Origin: DASXUX01 sp036504595
GTDB taxonomy: Bacteria > Planctomycetota > SZUA-567 > H5-PLA8
DNA: 64,000 nucleotides
Direction of reading: 5' to 3'
Assembly: GCA_036504595.1 (NCBI GenBank)
Contig: DASXUX010000097.1
Location: forward strand, 124,001 to 188,000
Shown here: positions 25,608 to 34,619 of the stretch, piece by piece
How positions within the stretch are numbered: the first letter of the stretch is position 1
Layout: each line of letters opens with the position of its first letter
Notes under the pieces: generated by a model
Databases searched by the model: none
Seen by the model: only the letters and a program-made list of their open reading frames with translations
Told to the model about the DNA's origin: nothing
Translations under genes and position numbers: made by a program

Positions 25608-25623
25608 TGGTTAGAAAGTTGCT
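25608..25623 (+). promoter_or_regulatory. Candidate sigma-54 (-24/-12) promoter of amt
   Basis: TGG-TTAG-AAAG-TTGCT has GG and GC exactly ten bases apart, as in the sigma-54 consensus. Transcription would start near 25634, about 75 bases before the amt start codon. Ammonium-transporter genes are classic sigma-54/NtrC targets. The rest of the 352-base divergent gap (25358-25709) shows no gene. Confidence 0.5.
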
Positions 25624-25709
25624 AACGTTTTCCCCGATCCTTGTCGCCATTTGGTCGATTGAAGCGCCACTGCTTCAACGGACTTTCGTTGCCATTTGCG
25701 AGGAAGACC

Positions 25710-27206
25710 ATGCTGCGCCGCATAATCCTGACGTTTTCTTCGATGATCCTTGTGCTCGCCGCGTTCGCTGCTAACGCCTCCGAAGAGAAACCCGTTGCCG
25801 CTTTGCCGCAAACCGTGGTGGCTGGCGCCCCGGCGCTCGCGCCAGCGCTGAAGCCGGCCGAACCCAGCCTGGAGCAGCGCGTCGCCGATCTCGAGGCGCT
25901 CTCGAACTCCTCGGCCGTGTGCGGGATTTCCAGCAAAGTCGGCGTGAATCCCGGCGACAACGCCTGGGTTCTGGTCAGCGCCGCACTGGTGCTGATGATG
26001 ACCGCTCCGGGCCTGGCGCTCTTCTACGGCGGCCTCGTGCGCAAGAAGAACGTGCTCTCCACCATGATGCACAGCATGTTCCTGATGGCGCTGGTCTCCA
26101 TCATGTGGGTCGTCTACGGCTACAGTATGGCCTTTGGCGAAGGGAACGCCTACTTCGGCGACTTGCGGCATTTCATGCTGAATGGCGTCTCGCCCGAGAA
26201 GCCCAATCTTGCCTATGCACCGACAATTCCGCACCAGACGTTCATGCTCTACCAGATGATGTTCGCGATCATCACGCCGGCTCTGATCAGTGGCGCTTAC
26301 GCCGAACGCATCAAGTTCAGCACGATGGTCGTCTTCACGATTCTGTGGTCCACGATCGTCTACTTCCCCTTGGCGCACATGCTTTGGGGCAAAGGCGGCC
26401 TCTTCAACTGGGCTGGCGGCGGCCGCATTCCGGTCCTCGATTTCGCCGGCGGCACCGTCGTCCACATCAGTTCTGGCGTCACCGCTCTGGTCTGCGCTCT
26501 AGTCCTCGGAAAACGCGTCGGCTACCCGCAGCAGCCAATGATGCCGCATAATCTGGTCCTCAGCCTCACCGGCGCCGGACTTCTGTGGGTCGGCTGGTTC
26601 GGCTTCAATGCCGGCAGCGCACTGTGCGCGGGCAGCCTGGCCAACAGCGCCTTTGCTGCGACCCATTTCGCGGCCGCAGCGGCCGGCCTGAGCTGGGCGG
26701 GAGCCGAATGGGTCACCAAGGGTCGCCCGAGCGCCCTGGGCGCCGCCTCCGGAATGGTGGCTGGCTTGGCCACGGTGACACAGGCCTCCGGCTTCGTGAC
26801 GATCCCCTCGGCGTTGCTCATTGGGTTCATCGCCGGAATCGTCTGCTTCCTGGCCGTCTCGAAAGTGAAGAACTTGTTCGGCTACGATGATTCGCTGGAC
26901 GCCTTCGGCGTGCACGGCATCGGCGGGATCATGGGCGCGCTGCTCACCGGACTGCTGGCCTCCCCGTTAGTCAACAAAGCCCTTCTCGACACGTACCAAG
27001 TCAACGGCAAAGCCGTCTCGCTCGAAGGTGGCAGCAGCCAGTTCGTCAATCAAGCTACAGCGGTAATCTTCGCGATTGTGTTGGCCGGCGGCGTCAGCTT
27101 CATCCTGCTGAAAGTCCTCGACCTGACCATGGGCCTGCGCCCCACCAAGGACGAAGAACTCCAGGGCATGGACATCACTCAGCACGGCGAAGAAGCGTAC
27201 GCGTAA
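25710..27206 (+). CDS. amt: Ammonium transporter
   Basis: The ~498-residue Amt/MEP protein starts at ATG 25710 (AGGAAG just upstream). It has a signal-peptide-like N-terminus and a ~60-residue polar extension with a short coiled-coil (LEQRVADLEAL). Eleven membrane helices follow, with APGLALFYGGLVRKKNVLSTMM, FAGGTVVHISSGVTALV and AFGVHGIGGIMGALLTG; the two helix histidines in HIS and VHG line the ammonium channel. No glnK gene lies beside it. A sigma-54-type promoter is visible upstream. Confidence 0.95.
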   Translation: MLRRIILTFSSMILVLAAFAANASEEKPVAALPQTVVAGAPALAPALKPAEPSLEQRVADLEALSNSSAVCGISSKVGVNPGDNAWVLVSAALVLMMTAPGLALFYGGLVRKKNVLSTMMHSMFLMALVSIMWVVYGYSMAFGEGNAYFGDLRHFMLNGVSPEKPNLAYAPTIPHQTFMLYQMMFAIITPALISGAYAERIKFSTMVVFTILWSTIVYFPLAHMLWGKGGLFNWAGGGRIPVLDFAGGTVVHISSGVTALVCALVLGKRVGYPQQPMMPHNLVLSLTGAGLLWVGWFGFNAGSALCAGSLANSAFAATHFAAAAAGLSWAGAEWVTKGRPSALGAASGMVAGLATVTQASGFVTIPSALLIGFIAGIVCFLAVSKVKNLFGYDDSLDAFGVHGIGGIMGALLTGLLASPLVNKALLDTYQVNGKAVSLEGGSSQFVNQATAVIFAIVLAGGVSFILLKVLDLTMGLRPTKDEELQGMDITQHGEEAYA

Positions 27207-27210
27207 CGGA

Positions 27211-27290
27211 TGGCTCTTGGCTGTTAGCTCTTGGCTCTTAGCTGCGCAAGCGAACTCGGTTTGTTGCATCCAAGAGCTAAGAGTTAAGAG
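27211..27290. repeat. Hairpin repeat, phrase GGCTCTTA / TAAGAGCC
   Basis: GCTCTTGGCTGTTAGCTCTTGG-like units (27212-27243) face CCAAGAGCTAAGAGTTAAGAG (27270-27290) across a loop of ~25 bases. It follows the amt stop and could act as a terminator-like stem. The same phrase is read in frame at 47187-47212. Confidence 0.85.
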
Positions 27291-27333
27291 CGTCGTCCGC
27301 GGCCCAACGATGCACGCGGCAACGCACCAATGA

Positions 27334-27759
27334 CTACTGACCGCCGTTAAAGACGCTGTTCCGCACGTAGGCGCCCGGGAGCAGGTTGCGCGCAGCCGTC
27401 TTGACGCACGTTCCATTTTCGCAATAGATGACCGTCGCATCGGGCGCGTAATCGAAGAGTAGCTGCCGGCAATTTCCGCACGGTGAAAGCACCGGCAGTT
27501 CATCGCTGCGCTTGCAGACCGCGACAATCGCCAACACTTGGGTCTCACCATTCGCGAAGGCCGATCCGATCGCGACGGGCTCCGCACATGGACCGTAGCC
27601 CGCTGCCGCGTCCACGTTCACGCCAGTAAAGATTTTCCCCGACCCACACCGCACCGCGGCTGCGACCGTATGGTGCGGCGGCCGGTACGTGCGCCGCAGC
27701 ACTTCGCGCGCAGCTTCCACCAGAGCCCAATCGGATTCGTTCAGCGGCATCGGTTCCAT
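27334..27759 (-). CDS. cdd: Cytidine deaminase-like enzyme
   Basis: The 141-residue protein has the zinc sites GPCAEPVAI and LSPCGNCRQLL of the cytidine deaminase fold (one Cys plus CxxC, with catalytic Glu in CAE). Such enzymes deaminate cytidine or deoxycytidine to uridine. The NVDAAAGYGPCAEP context also resembles blasticidin-S deaminase relatives, so the substrate is not certain. Transcribed convergently with amt. Confidence 0.85.
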   Translation of the reverse strand: MEPMPLNESDWALVEAAREVLRRTYRPPHHTVAAAVRCGSGKIFTGVNVDAAAGYGPCAEPVAIGSAFANGETQVLAIVAVCKRSDELPVLSPCGNCRQLLFDYAPDATVIYCENGTCVKTAARNLLPGAYVRNSVFNGGQ

Positions 27760-27787
27760 GGCGAAAACATCATACCACGGAGTCGCC

Positions 27788-27850
27788 GCTTGCGGATTGC
27801 GGAATTTGGATTGCGGATTGAGCGAGCGGCTTCCTTACGCTCGCGGTTGC
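27788..27850. repeat. Composite repeat: GCGGATTGCGGAAT tandem plus CGGCTTCCTTACGCTCGCGG
   Basis: The first part repeats GGATTGCGG, a phrase also seen at 32645-32673. The second part, GCTTCCTTACGCTCGCGGTT, has a near-copy at 62888-62914. The second part supplies the C-terminus of the small minus-strand gene beside it. Confidence 0.75.
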
Positions 27851-28065
27851 TTCGCGCGGGACGTTACTGCGCGCGTTTTGGGATAAGCCTGTACTCTTGC
27901 AGTCTTTGCTCCACGTCTCTTGCGCAGCCGCTCACAGTAGTCAAACATCTCGTCGAAGGTCTTGAAGCGCTTTTCGAAGTCGCGGCGCGCCTGACGGCAA
28001 CGCTCGACATCTTCACCATCATAAATTAACGCCGCCCGTCGCGCGTCAGCTTCCTTCCGGGTCAT
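27835..28065 (-). CDS. Small protein, probable antitoxin partner of PIN toxin
   Basis: The 76-residue basic helical protein (MTRKEADARRAALIYDGEDVER...) overlaps the stop of the PIN toxin gene by four bases (28062-28065). Here the toxin comes first, the reverse of normal VapBC. Its last residues (~VTSRAKQPRA) are encoded by dispersed repeat sequence, so the original C-terminus may have differed. Antitoxin function is inferred from position. Confidence 0.6.
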   Translation of the reverse strand: MTRKEADARRAALIYDGEDVERCRQARRDFEKRFKTFDEMFDYCERLRKRRGAKTARVQAYPKTRAVTSRAKQPRA

Positions 28066-28565
28066 ACTTCTCTCCTGATCACTTGCCCCAAGGTGGCCCT
28101 TGGAATGGTCAACGGCGAACGCAGCAGCGGCGTCCTCAATCCCAACTGCTCGTTCGCAATCTCCAGTTTCCTCTGCGTCACATCGTTTGCCAAGTGCGAA
28201 TGGTTCCAACTGAGAAGGTAGTCTATTCCGTGAGCGCACGCGAACGCCAGATGATTGGCATCGCCGGGCTGCGATAACGGGACAATTCCATGCTCCAGAA
28301 AATGTTTCGCGATGTCTCTGACCGTCGCAGTACCCGGCAAGTACGTGATCCGATGCACGATCTTAAGCGCTGCGGTCTGCCCGCGAAACTTGCCCTGCTC
28401 CAACTCCCCCTCCGCAAAACTGGACGTGTATACATTGAAAAACTGGCGTTCATGCTCCCACCACTCCCAGGTTGCCAGCGTTCGCGCGATTGCAGCGCTA
28501 TCGCGGCCGTCATAAACGAGAGCGGAAACAATGTTGGTGTCCAGGTAGACACTCGGTTTTGTCAT
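28062..28565 (-). CDS. PIN-domain protein (VapC-like toxin)
   Basis: The 167-residue protein has VYLDTNIVSAL at the N-terminus (D9), SFAEGELEQG, and GDANHLAFACAHGIDYLLSWNHSHLAN, the usual PIN-domain metal-binding acidic positions. It is expected to be a metal-dependent RNase. It is upstream of a small overlapping gene, giving a toxin-first operon. Confidence 0.85.
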   Translation of the reverse strand: MTKPSVYLDTNIVSALVYDGRDSAAIARTLATWEWWEHERQFFNVYTSSFAEGELEQGKFRGQTAALKIVHRITYLPGTATVRDIAKHFLEHGIVPLSQPGDANHLAFACAHGIDYLLSWNHSHLANDVTQRKLEIANEQLGLRTPLLRSPLTIPRATLGQVIRREV

Positions 28566-28629
28566 GAGTCGCCTCTTGCCGCACCGCTAGATAAGTACCA
28601 TCCGCATCCTCGTCGTTCCTGCCTCCTGC

Positions 28630-30321
28630 TTACTGATTCTTCCACTGCCCCTTCTCATCCAAAAACTCCCCCTCCAACCCCTTCAGCGCCTGCGCGCGTT
28701 TATTGTCAAAGGCCGGGAGCAGCGTCGTAATGTGATGGCTGAGGAAGAATTTGTCCGGGGATTCTACGTTCGCCGGCGGTTTGCCTTTGGTTTCGTACAC
28801 GCGGGAGGCTAGTTGCGCGCCGGGTGTCAGCCAGCGATAGATCTCCCAGTTCTCCGTGCCGGACCAAACGCCGTAGGTGCATTTCTCGGGGTTGCGAGCG
28901 TCCAGGGTGCATTCCGAATAGCCGCCGGAGTACGGGAAAATCGCGTCGCACTGGTGTTCGCAGAACGTGAGAATGTCGGGGCCCATCTTCCCGCGCAAAA
29001 AGCGCATCAGGATCACGTCTTCGTACGAACTGCCGAAACTGTCGAGATAGAAAAGCGTGCAACCCTTGTCCATCATCGTCTTGAAGCGTTTCCAGATCAT
29101 CGCGCGATGGCCTTCGTTCTCTGGATTGATGTCGATGATTGAATCGCTCTTCCAGTTGTCGCGAACGGCCATGTCTCGCGGCCGCGTCGTCACACCAAGC
29201 CTCAGGCCCGCGTCTTTCAGCCGCTGCGCGATCGTCGGCCAGTTGGCTTCGACTTCCGGTGGAATGACATCGAAGTCCGGGCGGTACATGCCGCCGCGCG
29301 GATCATCTCCGCCCTGGCCCCAGACGATCACGCCTTGCCCGCCGTTCTCCTTTAGAGCTGCAATATGCAGATCACAGAACTGTTTCGTGCCTTCGGTGGT
29401 ATCGATGCGCCGGTGCCCGCCGTGGAATCCGTACGGGTTCGTCGGCGAAATCGCAGCTTGGCTGTGGTTCAGATAATCGGTGCTGATCCAGCGATTGTCA
29501 GCCTTGTACTGAACGGCTCCGAAAGTCTTCTGAAAGTGTTCGCGATACGGTTCCAGCAAGTGCTTCCAGTCGCGATCAGGACTCACGCGCATCTTCAAAT
29601 CAAACGTCTGCGCACCACGCGGCGGAATGGTGCTGACGACGAAGTACATCGGATTGCGATCCGGGAGTTTCTCGCGCTTGTCGGGATTCCAGTCCGTGTA
29701 GTCCCACAAAATCAGCGTGCGCGTCAGGCCGGTCTTCCATGGCGAAAGCCCGACGCCGACCGCATCATCCGTCGCGTAGCTACCGCCGATCTTCGACCAG
29801 TGCCCCGGATGACACAGACCCACGCCGTGCGCCTGAAAATAGGAGACGTGCTGATTCATCATCAGCCCGGTGGGGATCTTTCCGAACGTGAACTTCAAAC
29901 CGGAAAAGCCCGTCACGCCCATTGCTTCGTCTGGATTGTTGTTCTCGATGCGCGCGCTGATTGTCACGTCTTCGCCGGAGAAGCTGTAGTCGAATGTGCA
30001 GAGGAGATCGTCCTTCACCTGCCGCACGCGCGCGTGATCGGCGCCAAGAACCGTGATGCTTTTTTCCTGAATCGTCCTGGCTTTGACCTTGTTCGGTCCT
30101 GCGCCTTTGAACCAGCCGTCCGCATTCCAGGCAGACCAGCTTCCTTTGGCCAGGTCTCGCCCATCGAAGCTAATCCTGCAAAGCCCCTCGGCCGTGACTT
30201 CAGACTCGGTGCCCGTCGGTGTTTTGTAGATCAAGCGCGACTCGTCACCCTCGGCAGCCCAAATGCCGAGGGTCGCCAGCGCACACGCCAAGCTGCAAAG
30301 CAGTAGGGTTTTGGAATACAT
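28630..30321 (-). CDS. Secreted glycosidase-like protein
   Basis: From ATG 30321 (GGAGGGAG six bases upstream) the protein of ~563 residues has a signal peptide (TLLLCSLACALATLGIWA), an N-terminal beta-sandwich-like region and a C-terminal region resembling a TIM barrel. The latter has GVIVWGQGGDDPRGGMYRPDFDV, AGLRLGVTTRPRDM and TLFYLDSFGSS, where the aspartates could be catalytic. I infer a GH31/GH36-like glycosidase but cannot assign a family. A TCCTGCCTCCTGC repeat fragment abuts the 3' end (28617-28632). Confidence 0.75.
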   Translation of the reverse strand: MYSKTLLLCSLACALATLGIWAAEGDESRLIYKTPTGTESEVTAEGLCRISFDGRDLAKGSWSAWNADGWFKGAGPNKVKARTIQEKSITVLGADHARVRQVKDDLLCTFDYSFSGEDVTISARIENNNPDEAMGVTGFSGLKFTFGKIPTGLMMNQHVSYFQAHGVGLCHPGHWSKIGGSYATDDAVGVGLSPWKTGLTRTLILWDYTDWNPDKREKLPDRNPMYFVVSTIPPRGAQTFDLKMRVSPDRDWKHLLEPYREHFQKTFGAVQYKADNRWISTDYLNHSQAAISPTNPYGFHGGHRRIDTTEGTKQFCDLHIAALKENGGQGVIVWGQGGDDPRGGMYRPDFDVIPPEVEANWPTIAQRLKDAGLRLGVTTRPRDMAVRDNWKSDSIIDINPENEGHRAMIWKRFKTMMDKGCTLFYLDSFGSSYEDVILMRFLRGKMGPDILTFCEHQCDAIFPYSGGYSECTLDARNPEKCTYGVWSGTENWEIYRWLTPGAQLASRVYETKGKPPANVESPDKFFLSHHITTLLPAFDNKRAQALKGLEGEFLDEKGQWKNQ

Positions 30322-30513
30322 GGGTTCTCCCTCCGGGGTTCTGCGCCGAAGCATACTCATGTTTTCACCGCCTGCCACTGGCGGAAATGCGTGGCATTTG
30401 GGTTGCGAAAGGGAATAAATGACCAGACTTCAGCATTACCATTGCGTAATATCCGGTCAAATATTGGGAGAGTGGTCTAAATCGCCACGTCATTTAAGCG
30501 GAGGGGGATGGGC

Positions 30514-32580
30514 ATGGGCACAGCTTTTTCATCGCGGTACACTTGGGGTACGGCACTGGCGGTCGTAGTTGTTGCCATTGCCGGCGGAATCGTTCTGGCC
30601 TTGCCCACACAAGGGGGCAACGGGCGCTATGTCCTGGTGGGCTGGAACAATCTCGGCATGCACTGCATGGATTCCGAGTATTCCCTGTTCTCCATCCTGC
30701 CGCCGTACAACACCATTCACGCGCAGCTTGTCGATGGCAACGGCAAGCTCGTCCGTGACGCCACCGGCGTCACAGTCACCTATGAGGCCGTTGCCGACGC
30801 GAGCGGCTCGATCAACACGACGTCTCAAGGCAAAACAGACTTCTGGGACCACGCACTGGACCTCTACGGCTCCAAAGCGCCAGTCGATACCGGCTTGACG
30901 GGAAACAAGATGCCCGGCACCGGCAACGTGCCTCAGCCCATGCTCTTCGACGCCACCAAAGCCTGGTTCATCGGCGAAGGAATTCCGCTTACGCCGTATG
31001 ACGACAATCGCCAGCGCAACACGTACCCGATGATGCGCCTGGTTGCGCGCGACGCGTCAGGAACGCTCCTGGCCAGCACCAGCATTGTTCTTCCTGTTTC
31101 CGATGAAATGGATTGCCGAAGCTGTCACGCGAGCAACTCAAGCACCGCGACGCAGCCCGCCGGCGGCTGGGCTAACCTCGCCGATCCATTGAAGGACTAC
31201 AAGACGAACATCCTGTTGCTGCACGATAGCAGGCAGAACGGATCGGCAACCTATGCAACGGCTCTGGCCAATGCCGGATACAACGCGCTGGGTCTTTACC
31301 CTACCGCGCAGGGCGGCAAGTCGGTCCTGTGCGCCAAGTGCCACGCGTCCAACGCGCTGCCGGGCACCGGCATGTCAGGCATTCCGCCGCTGACGACGTC
31401 GGTACACGGCATGCACGCTCACGCCGTCGATCCGACAACCGGCCAAACACTGGACGACTCGTCCAATCGAGCGGCCTGCTACCGCTGCCATCCGGGCTCG
31501 ACGACCGGCTGTCTGCGTGGCGTGATGGGCAACGCCGTGGCTCCCGACGGCACGATGTTGATGCAGTGCCAAAGCTGCCACGGCACCATGAGCCAGGTTG
31601 GGGCGCCCGGCCGTCAAGGTTGGCTGCAGGAACCCAACTGCCAGAACTGCCACACGGGAACCGCGACCTCCAATTCCGGACAGATTCAGTTTACGAGCGT
31701 CTTCGACGGCACCGGCCAGCCGCGCGTCGCCACCGATCCCACATTTGCCACCAACCCCGATACGCCCGCCGCAGGCTTATCGCTCTATCGTTTCTCGACC
31801 GGCCATGGCGGCTTGGCTTGCGAAGCCTGCCACGGCTCCACGCACGCTGAGTTCCCTTCGTCGCACGCCAGCGACAACGTCCAAAGCCAGACGTTGCAGG
31901 GCTACAGCGGCGCGCTCGCCGAATGCAGCACCTGTCACGCATCGAACATACAGACCGTTACGGGCGGCCCGCACGGCATGCACCCCATTGGACAGACCTG
32001 GGTTTCCTCGCATGGAGATCTCGCTCAGGGCGGAACGGCGGGGTGCCAGCCCTGCCACGGGACCGACTCTCGCGGCACGGTGCTTTCGCGCACACGCACG
32101 GACCGTTCATTCGTTCTGGAAGGAGGCGGCGCCAAGCAGTTCCCAGCGGGCACGCAGGTCGCTTGCTTCGACTGCCATGGCGGCCCAGGCGGACCCGGAA
32201 ACGCCGCTCCGCCTAGCGTTGACCTCGCTGCCACGTGGGGCGGTCTGACGCAGACGGCAAAGACCGCTCGCACGACTCAGCGGTTCGCGCTATCAGGAAC
32301 GCTGGTTGTCAAGAATGCCGGAAAAACGAAGTCAAAGGCCGCCGCGGTCGGAATCTATCTGTCCCTCAGTCCCACGCCGTCGGCCAACGACCTGCTGATC
32401 AAGAAGCTCAGCACCGGCGCGCTGAAGCCCGGACAAACCAAGACCCTGAAGCTTAACATCAAGCTCCCAACTGGCGTCAGCGCATCTGGGAAGTACGTCA
32501 CCGCCAAGGTGGATTACACAAACCTCATCTTGGAGACGAACGAAACCAACAACACTGCTGTCTTCGGTCCGCTGCCATAG
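30514..32580 (+). CDS. Nine-haem c-type cytochrome with CARDB-like C-terminal domain
   Basis: After a membrane/signal segment the ~688-residue protein carries nine CxxCH haem-c motifs (CRSCH, CAKCH, CYRCH, CQSCH, CQNCH, CEACH, CSTCH, CQPCH, CFDCH). Before them is a domain with NNLGMHCMDSEYSLFSILPP. The last ~110 residues (GTLVVKNAGKTKSKAAAVGIYL...ETNETNNTA) look like a CARDB adhesion domain. A periplasmic or surface electron-transfer protein is expected. ATG 30514 has GGAGGGGG at proper distance; ATG 30508 is too close. No partner redox genes are adjacent. Confidence 0.9.
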   Translation: MGTAFSSRYTWGTALAVVVVAIAGGIVLALPTQGGNGRYVLVGWNNLGMHCMDSEYSLFSILPPYNTIHAQLVDGNGKLVRDATGVTVTYEAVADASGSINTTSQGKTDFWDHALDLYGSKAPVDTGLTGNKMPGTGNVPQPMLFDATKAWFIGEGIPLTPYDDNRQRNTYPMMRLVARDASGTLLASTSIVLPVSDEMDCRSCHASNSSTATQPAGGWANLADPLKDYKTNILLLHDSRQNGSATYATALANAGYNALGLYPTAQGGKSVLCAKCHASNALPGTGMSGIPPLTTSVHGMHAHAVDPTTGQTLDDSSNRAACYRCHPGSTTGCLRGVMGNAVAPDGTMLMQCQSCHGTMSQVGAPGRQGWLQEPNCQNCHTGTATSNSGQIQFTSVFDGTGQPRVATDPTFATNPDTPAAGLSLYRFSTGHGGLACEACHGSTHAEFPSSHASDNVQSQTLQGYSGALAECSTCHASNIQTVTGGPHGMHPIGQTWVSSHGDLAQGGTAGCQPCHGTDSRGTVLSRTRTDRSFVLEGGGAKQFPAGTQVACFDCHGGPGGPGNAAPPSVDLAATWGGLTQTAKTARTTQRFALSGTLVVKNAGKTKSKAAAVGIYLSLSPTPSANDLLIKKLSTGALKPGQTKTLKLNIKLPTGVSASGKYVTAKVDYTNLILETNETNNTAVFGPLP

Positions 32581-32681
32581 CGCGGCGGAAATATTCCCTT
32601 GCGCGGGCAGCCGGAGCAAACGCTGGCTGCCCGCGCGTCTTTCTCCGCAATCCGAAATCCGCATTCCGCAATCCTGCCGGC

Positions 32682-33386
32682 ATGGGGTATGTTGTTGCGG
32701 GATTTCTATCGAACAGCGGAGAAGCGGAAGTGGCGGAGCAGTCCAAAGGTCTTGCCACCGGCGCGCAGACGGCCGGAAGCAACGGCGCGGGTGCGGAGCC
32801 GAATTGGCGCGCGGCCAGCGACGAACAGCTTCTGCGCGCCATGGCCGAAGGGCACCCGACTGCTTTCGATGAGCTTTTCTCGCGGCACAGCACCGTCGTT
32901 CTCTCGTTCCTGGCCCGGCTGACTGCGGCCCGTTGCGATCCCGAAGACTTGCTGCAAGAGACGTTTATGCGCGTGCTCACGCACGCGGGAGACTTCCGCG
33001 CCGGCGCCGCATTCCGGCCGTGGCTGTTCACGATTGCGCGGAATGTCGCCTACAACTCGCTGCAGCGGCGCCGGTTGCGCTCCGAAGTGGAAGTCTCGAC
33101 GGACTTCTCGGAAGCGGTGCCGGCCGTTGCAAGCAGCACTGAATCCAGAAGCACATCGGCCGATCCCAGCGCGCGGATGCAGTCCCAGGAGCAGCGCGTG
33201 AAACTGCTTGCCGCGTTGGAATCTTTGCCTCCGCCGCAACGCGAGATCATCGTGCTGGTAATCTACAACGGGTTCAACTACGAGGAAGCTGCGTCGATCA
33301 CGGGCGACTCCGAGGGCACCCTGCGCTCGCGGATGTTCCACGCGCTCAAGCGGCTGAGAGACCGCATCAAAGAAGGAGACGTGTGA
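32682..33386 (+). CDS. ECF RNA polymerase sigma factor
   Basis: The 234-residue protein has sigma region 2 (AFDELFSRHSTVVLSFLARL, DPEDLLQETFMRVL, FRPWLFTIARNVAYN) and region 4 (LPPPQREIIVLVIYNGFNYEEAA...GTLRSRMFHALKRL). It is expected to direct transcription of an extracytoplasmic-stress-type regulon, probably controlled by the membrane protein encoded next. The start is uncertain: an in-frame GTG at 32730 has a better upstream site than ATG 32682, which follows a short repeat. Confidence 0.9.
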   Translation: MGYVVAGFLSNSGEAEVAEQSKGLATGAQTAGSNGAGAEPNWRAASDEQLLRAMAEGHPTAFDELFSRHSTVVLSFLARLTAARCDPEDLLQETFMRVLTHAGDFRAGAAFRPWLFTIARNVAYNSLQRRRLRSEVEVSTDFSEAVPAVASSTESRSTSADPSARMQSQEQRVKLLAALESLPPPQREIIVLVIYNGFNYEEAASITGDSEGTLRSRMFHALKRLRDRIKEGDV

Positions 33387-33389
33387 TTG

Positions 33390-33545
33390 AGCAAAACGGC
33401 AAATTCGAAACTCGAAATCCGAAGGAAACAGCAAAAATGAAAACGGCGAAACGCAAAGCGAGGCGCTGCTCCGGTTCGCTGTTTTCCGTTTGCTGCTTTT
33501 CCGTTTCTTTCGGATTTCGGATTTCGGATTTCGAATTTCCGGGAG
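33390..33545. repeat. Hairpin repeat, phrase CGAAATCC / GGATTTCG
   Basis: The left arm (33399-33456) has AATTCGAAACTCGAAATCCG and GGAAACAGCAAAA-type units. The right arm (33474-33541) has GCTGTTTTCCGTTTGC and TTTCGGATTTCGG units, with a short central loop. It separates the sigma factor from its putative anti-sigma gene by ~170 bases, and the frame of the latter is open back into it. Confidence 0.88.
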
Positions 33546-33555
33546 CCGCTGGGCG

Positions 33556-34512
33556 ATGAATACCGAAGACGTAACTTTGCAGGAGTTGATAGTCCGCGCT
33601 CTCACCGGCCGCGACCAGAGGGCGCGTCAGTCGCTGCAGACCGCGGCGGCGAGCGATCCGGAACTGGAACGTTTCTGCGCCGAACTGCAAGGCGTCGTCA
33701 GCGAGTTGGCGGGGACCGCTGATTGGCTGTCTTCGGGCCCCAGCGCGGAGCTCACCGCAAAGATTCGGCAAGCCGTCATTGCCAAACTTCCTGCCGCGCC
33801 GCCGCATTTCCGCACGGTTCTGCTGGAAGCCGATCTGGGCCGCCGCAGCGCGGCCCGGCGCGCGCTGCTGGTGCTGGTGGCCGGGGTGGTGTGCGTGGCG
33901 GCACTACTTTATCTATGGCAGCGCTCGCCGGCTGAAGAACGGCGGCTAAAGCTGACCGGGAAAAGCGTGTTCGAGAGTTCACTCCAGGACGGGATGCCGC
34001 GCGGCTGGCAGAAGGCTGGCGAGCAGAACTGGCTGGCGGGCAGCGAAGGCCTGCACACCGCCGGCAACGAAGAGAGCGGCGCGCTATATTATAAGGAGGG
34101 CTTCGCCGCCGACGCAGCGCTCGCGCTCGATCTGGACCTGCACGTTCCCGAACTGGGCGAGCTGTCCAGCGCGATGGTGTTCCTTGCCGACGGAAATGGC
34201 GAAGACGCTCCCGCGCTGGATGCCTCCAGCCGGCCGCGTTCGGCGTTGGCGCTTGAAATCGCGGCCGACAGCCTGGTTCTGAATGGCCCCGGCCGCACGC
34301 TGCTGCAATCGCGCCCCGAGACCGGCGGCGGCGGTCGCTTCTATCGTCTGCGCATCGAGTATCTGGGTTCCGCCGCGCGTGTGCTCATCAACAACGCCAT
34401 CTTCTACGACGGTCCAGTGCCGCAGCCGCGCGGACCTTTCTTCGCCGGCTTGCGCGTCGCCGGCCCGAAGAAAAACGAAATCCGCTTCAACACGCTCCGA
34501 CTTGAAAGGTAG
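33556..34512 (+). CDS. Membrane anti-sigma-factor-like protein
   Basis: From ATG 33556 (318 residues) there is an N-terminal acidic helical cytoplasmic region (~1-95), one membrane segment (~103-120) and a C-terminal beta-rich domain resembling a lectin/laminin-G-like fold (ALDLDLHVPELGELSSAMVFL). Position directly after an ECF sigma gene and the topology fit an anti-sigma sensor; no zinc HxxxCxxC motif is present. No independent evidence of binding. Confidence 0.72.
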   Translation: MNTEDVTLQELIVRALTGRDQRARQSLQTAAASDPELERFCAELQGVVSELAGTADWLSSGPSAELTAKIRQAVIAKLPAAPPHFRTVLLEADLGRRSAARRALLVLVAGVVCVAALLYLWQRSPAEERRLKLTGKSVFESSLQDGMPRGWQKAGEQNWLAGSEGLHTAGNEESGALYYKEGFAADAALALDLDLHVPELGELSSAMVFLADGNGEDAPALDASSRPRSALALEIAADSLVLNGPGRTLLQSRPETGGGGRFYRLRIEYLGSAARVLINNAIFYDGPVPQPRGPFFAGLRVAGPKKNEIRFNTLRLER

Positions 34513-34602
34513 GGTTGGTGAGTGGTTATTGGTGACTGGTGAGTGGTGCTTGGCCGACATCTCACCGCGCACCATTCGCCACTCCACCACTCACCAATTA
34601 CC
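34513..34602. repeat. Hairpin repeat, phrase TTGGTGAGTGG / CCACTCACCAA
   Basis: The left arm (34515-34552) has TTGGTGAGTGG units and the right arm (34569-34600) has CCACTCCACCACTCACCAA. It fills the gap between the anti-sigma-like gene and moxR. The phrase is the complement of that at 10232-10291. Confidence 0.88.
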
Positions 34603-34619
34603 CGAGCGGAGCGAGGCAG

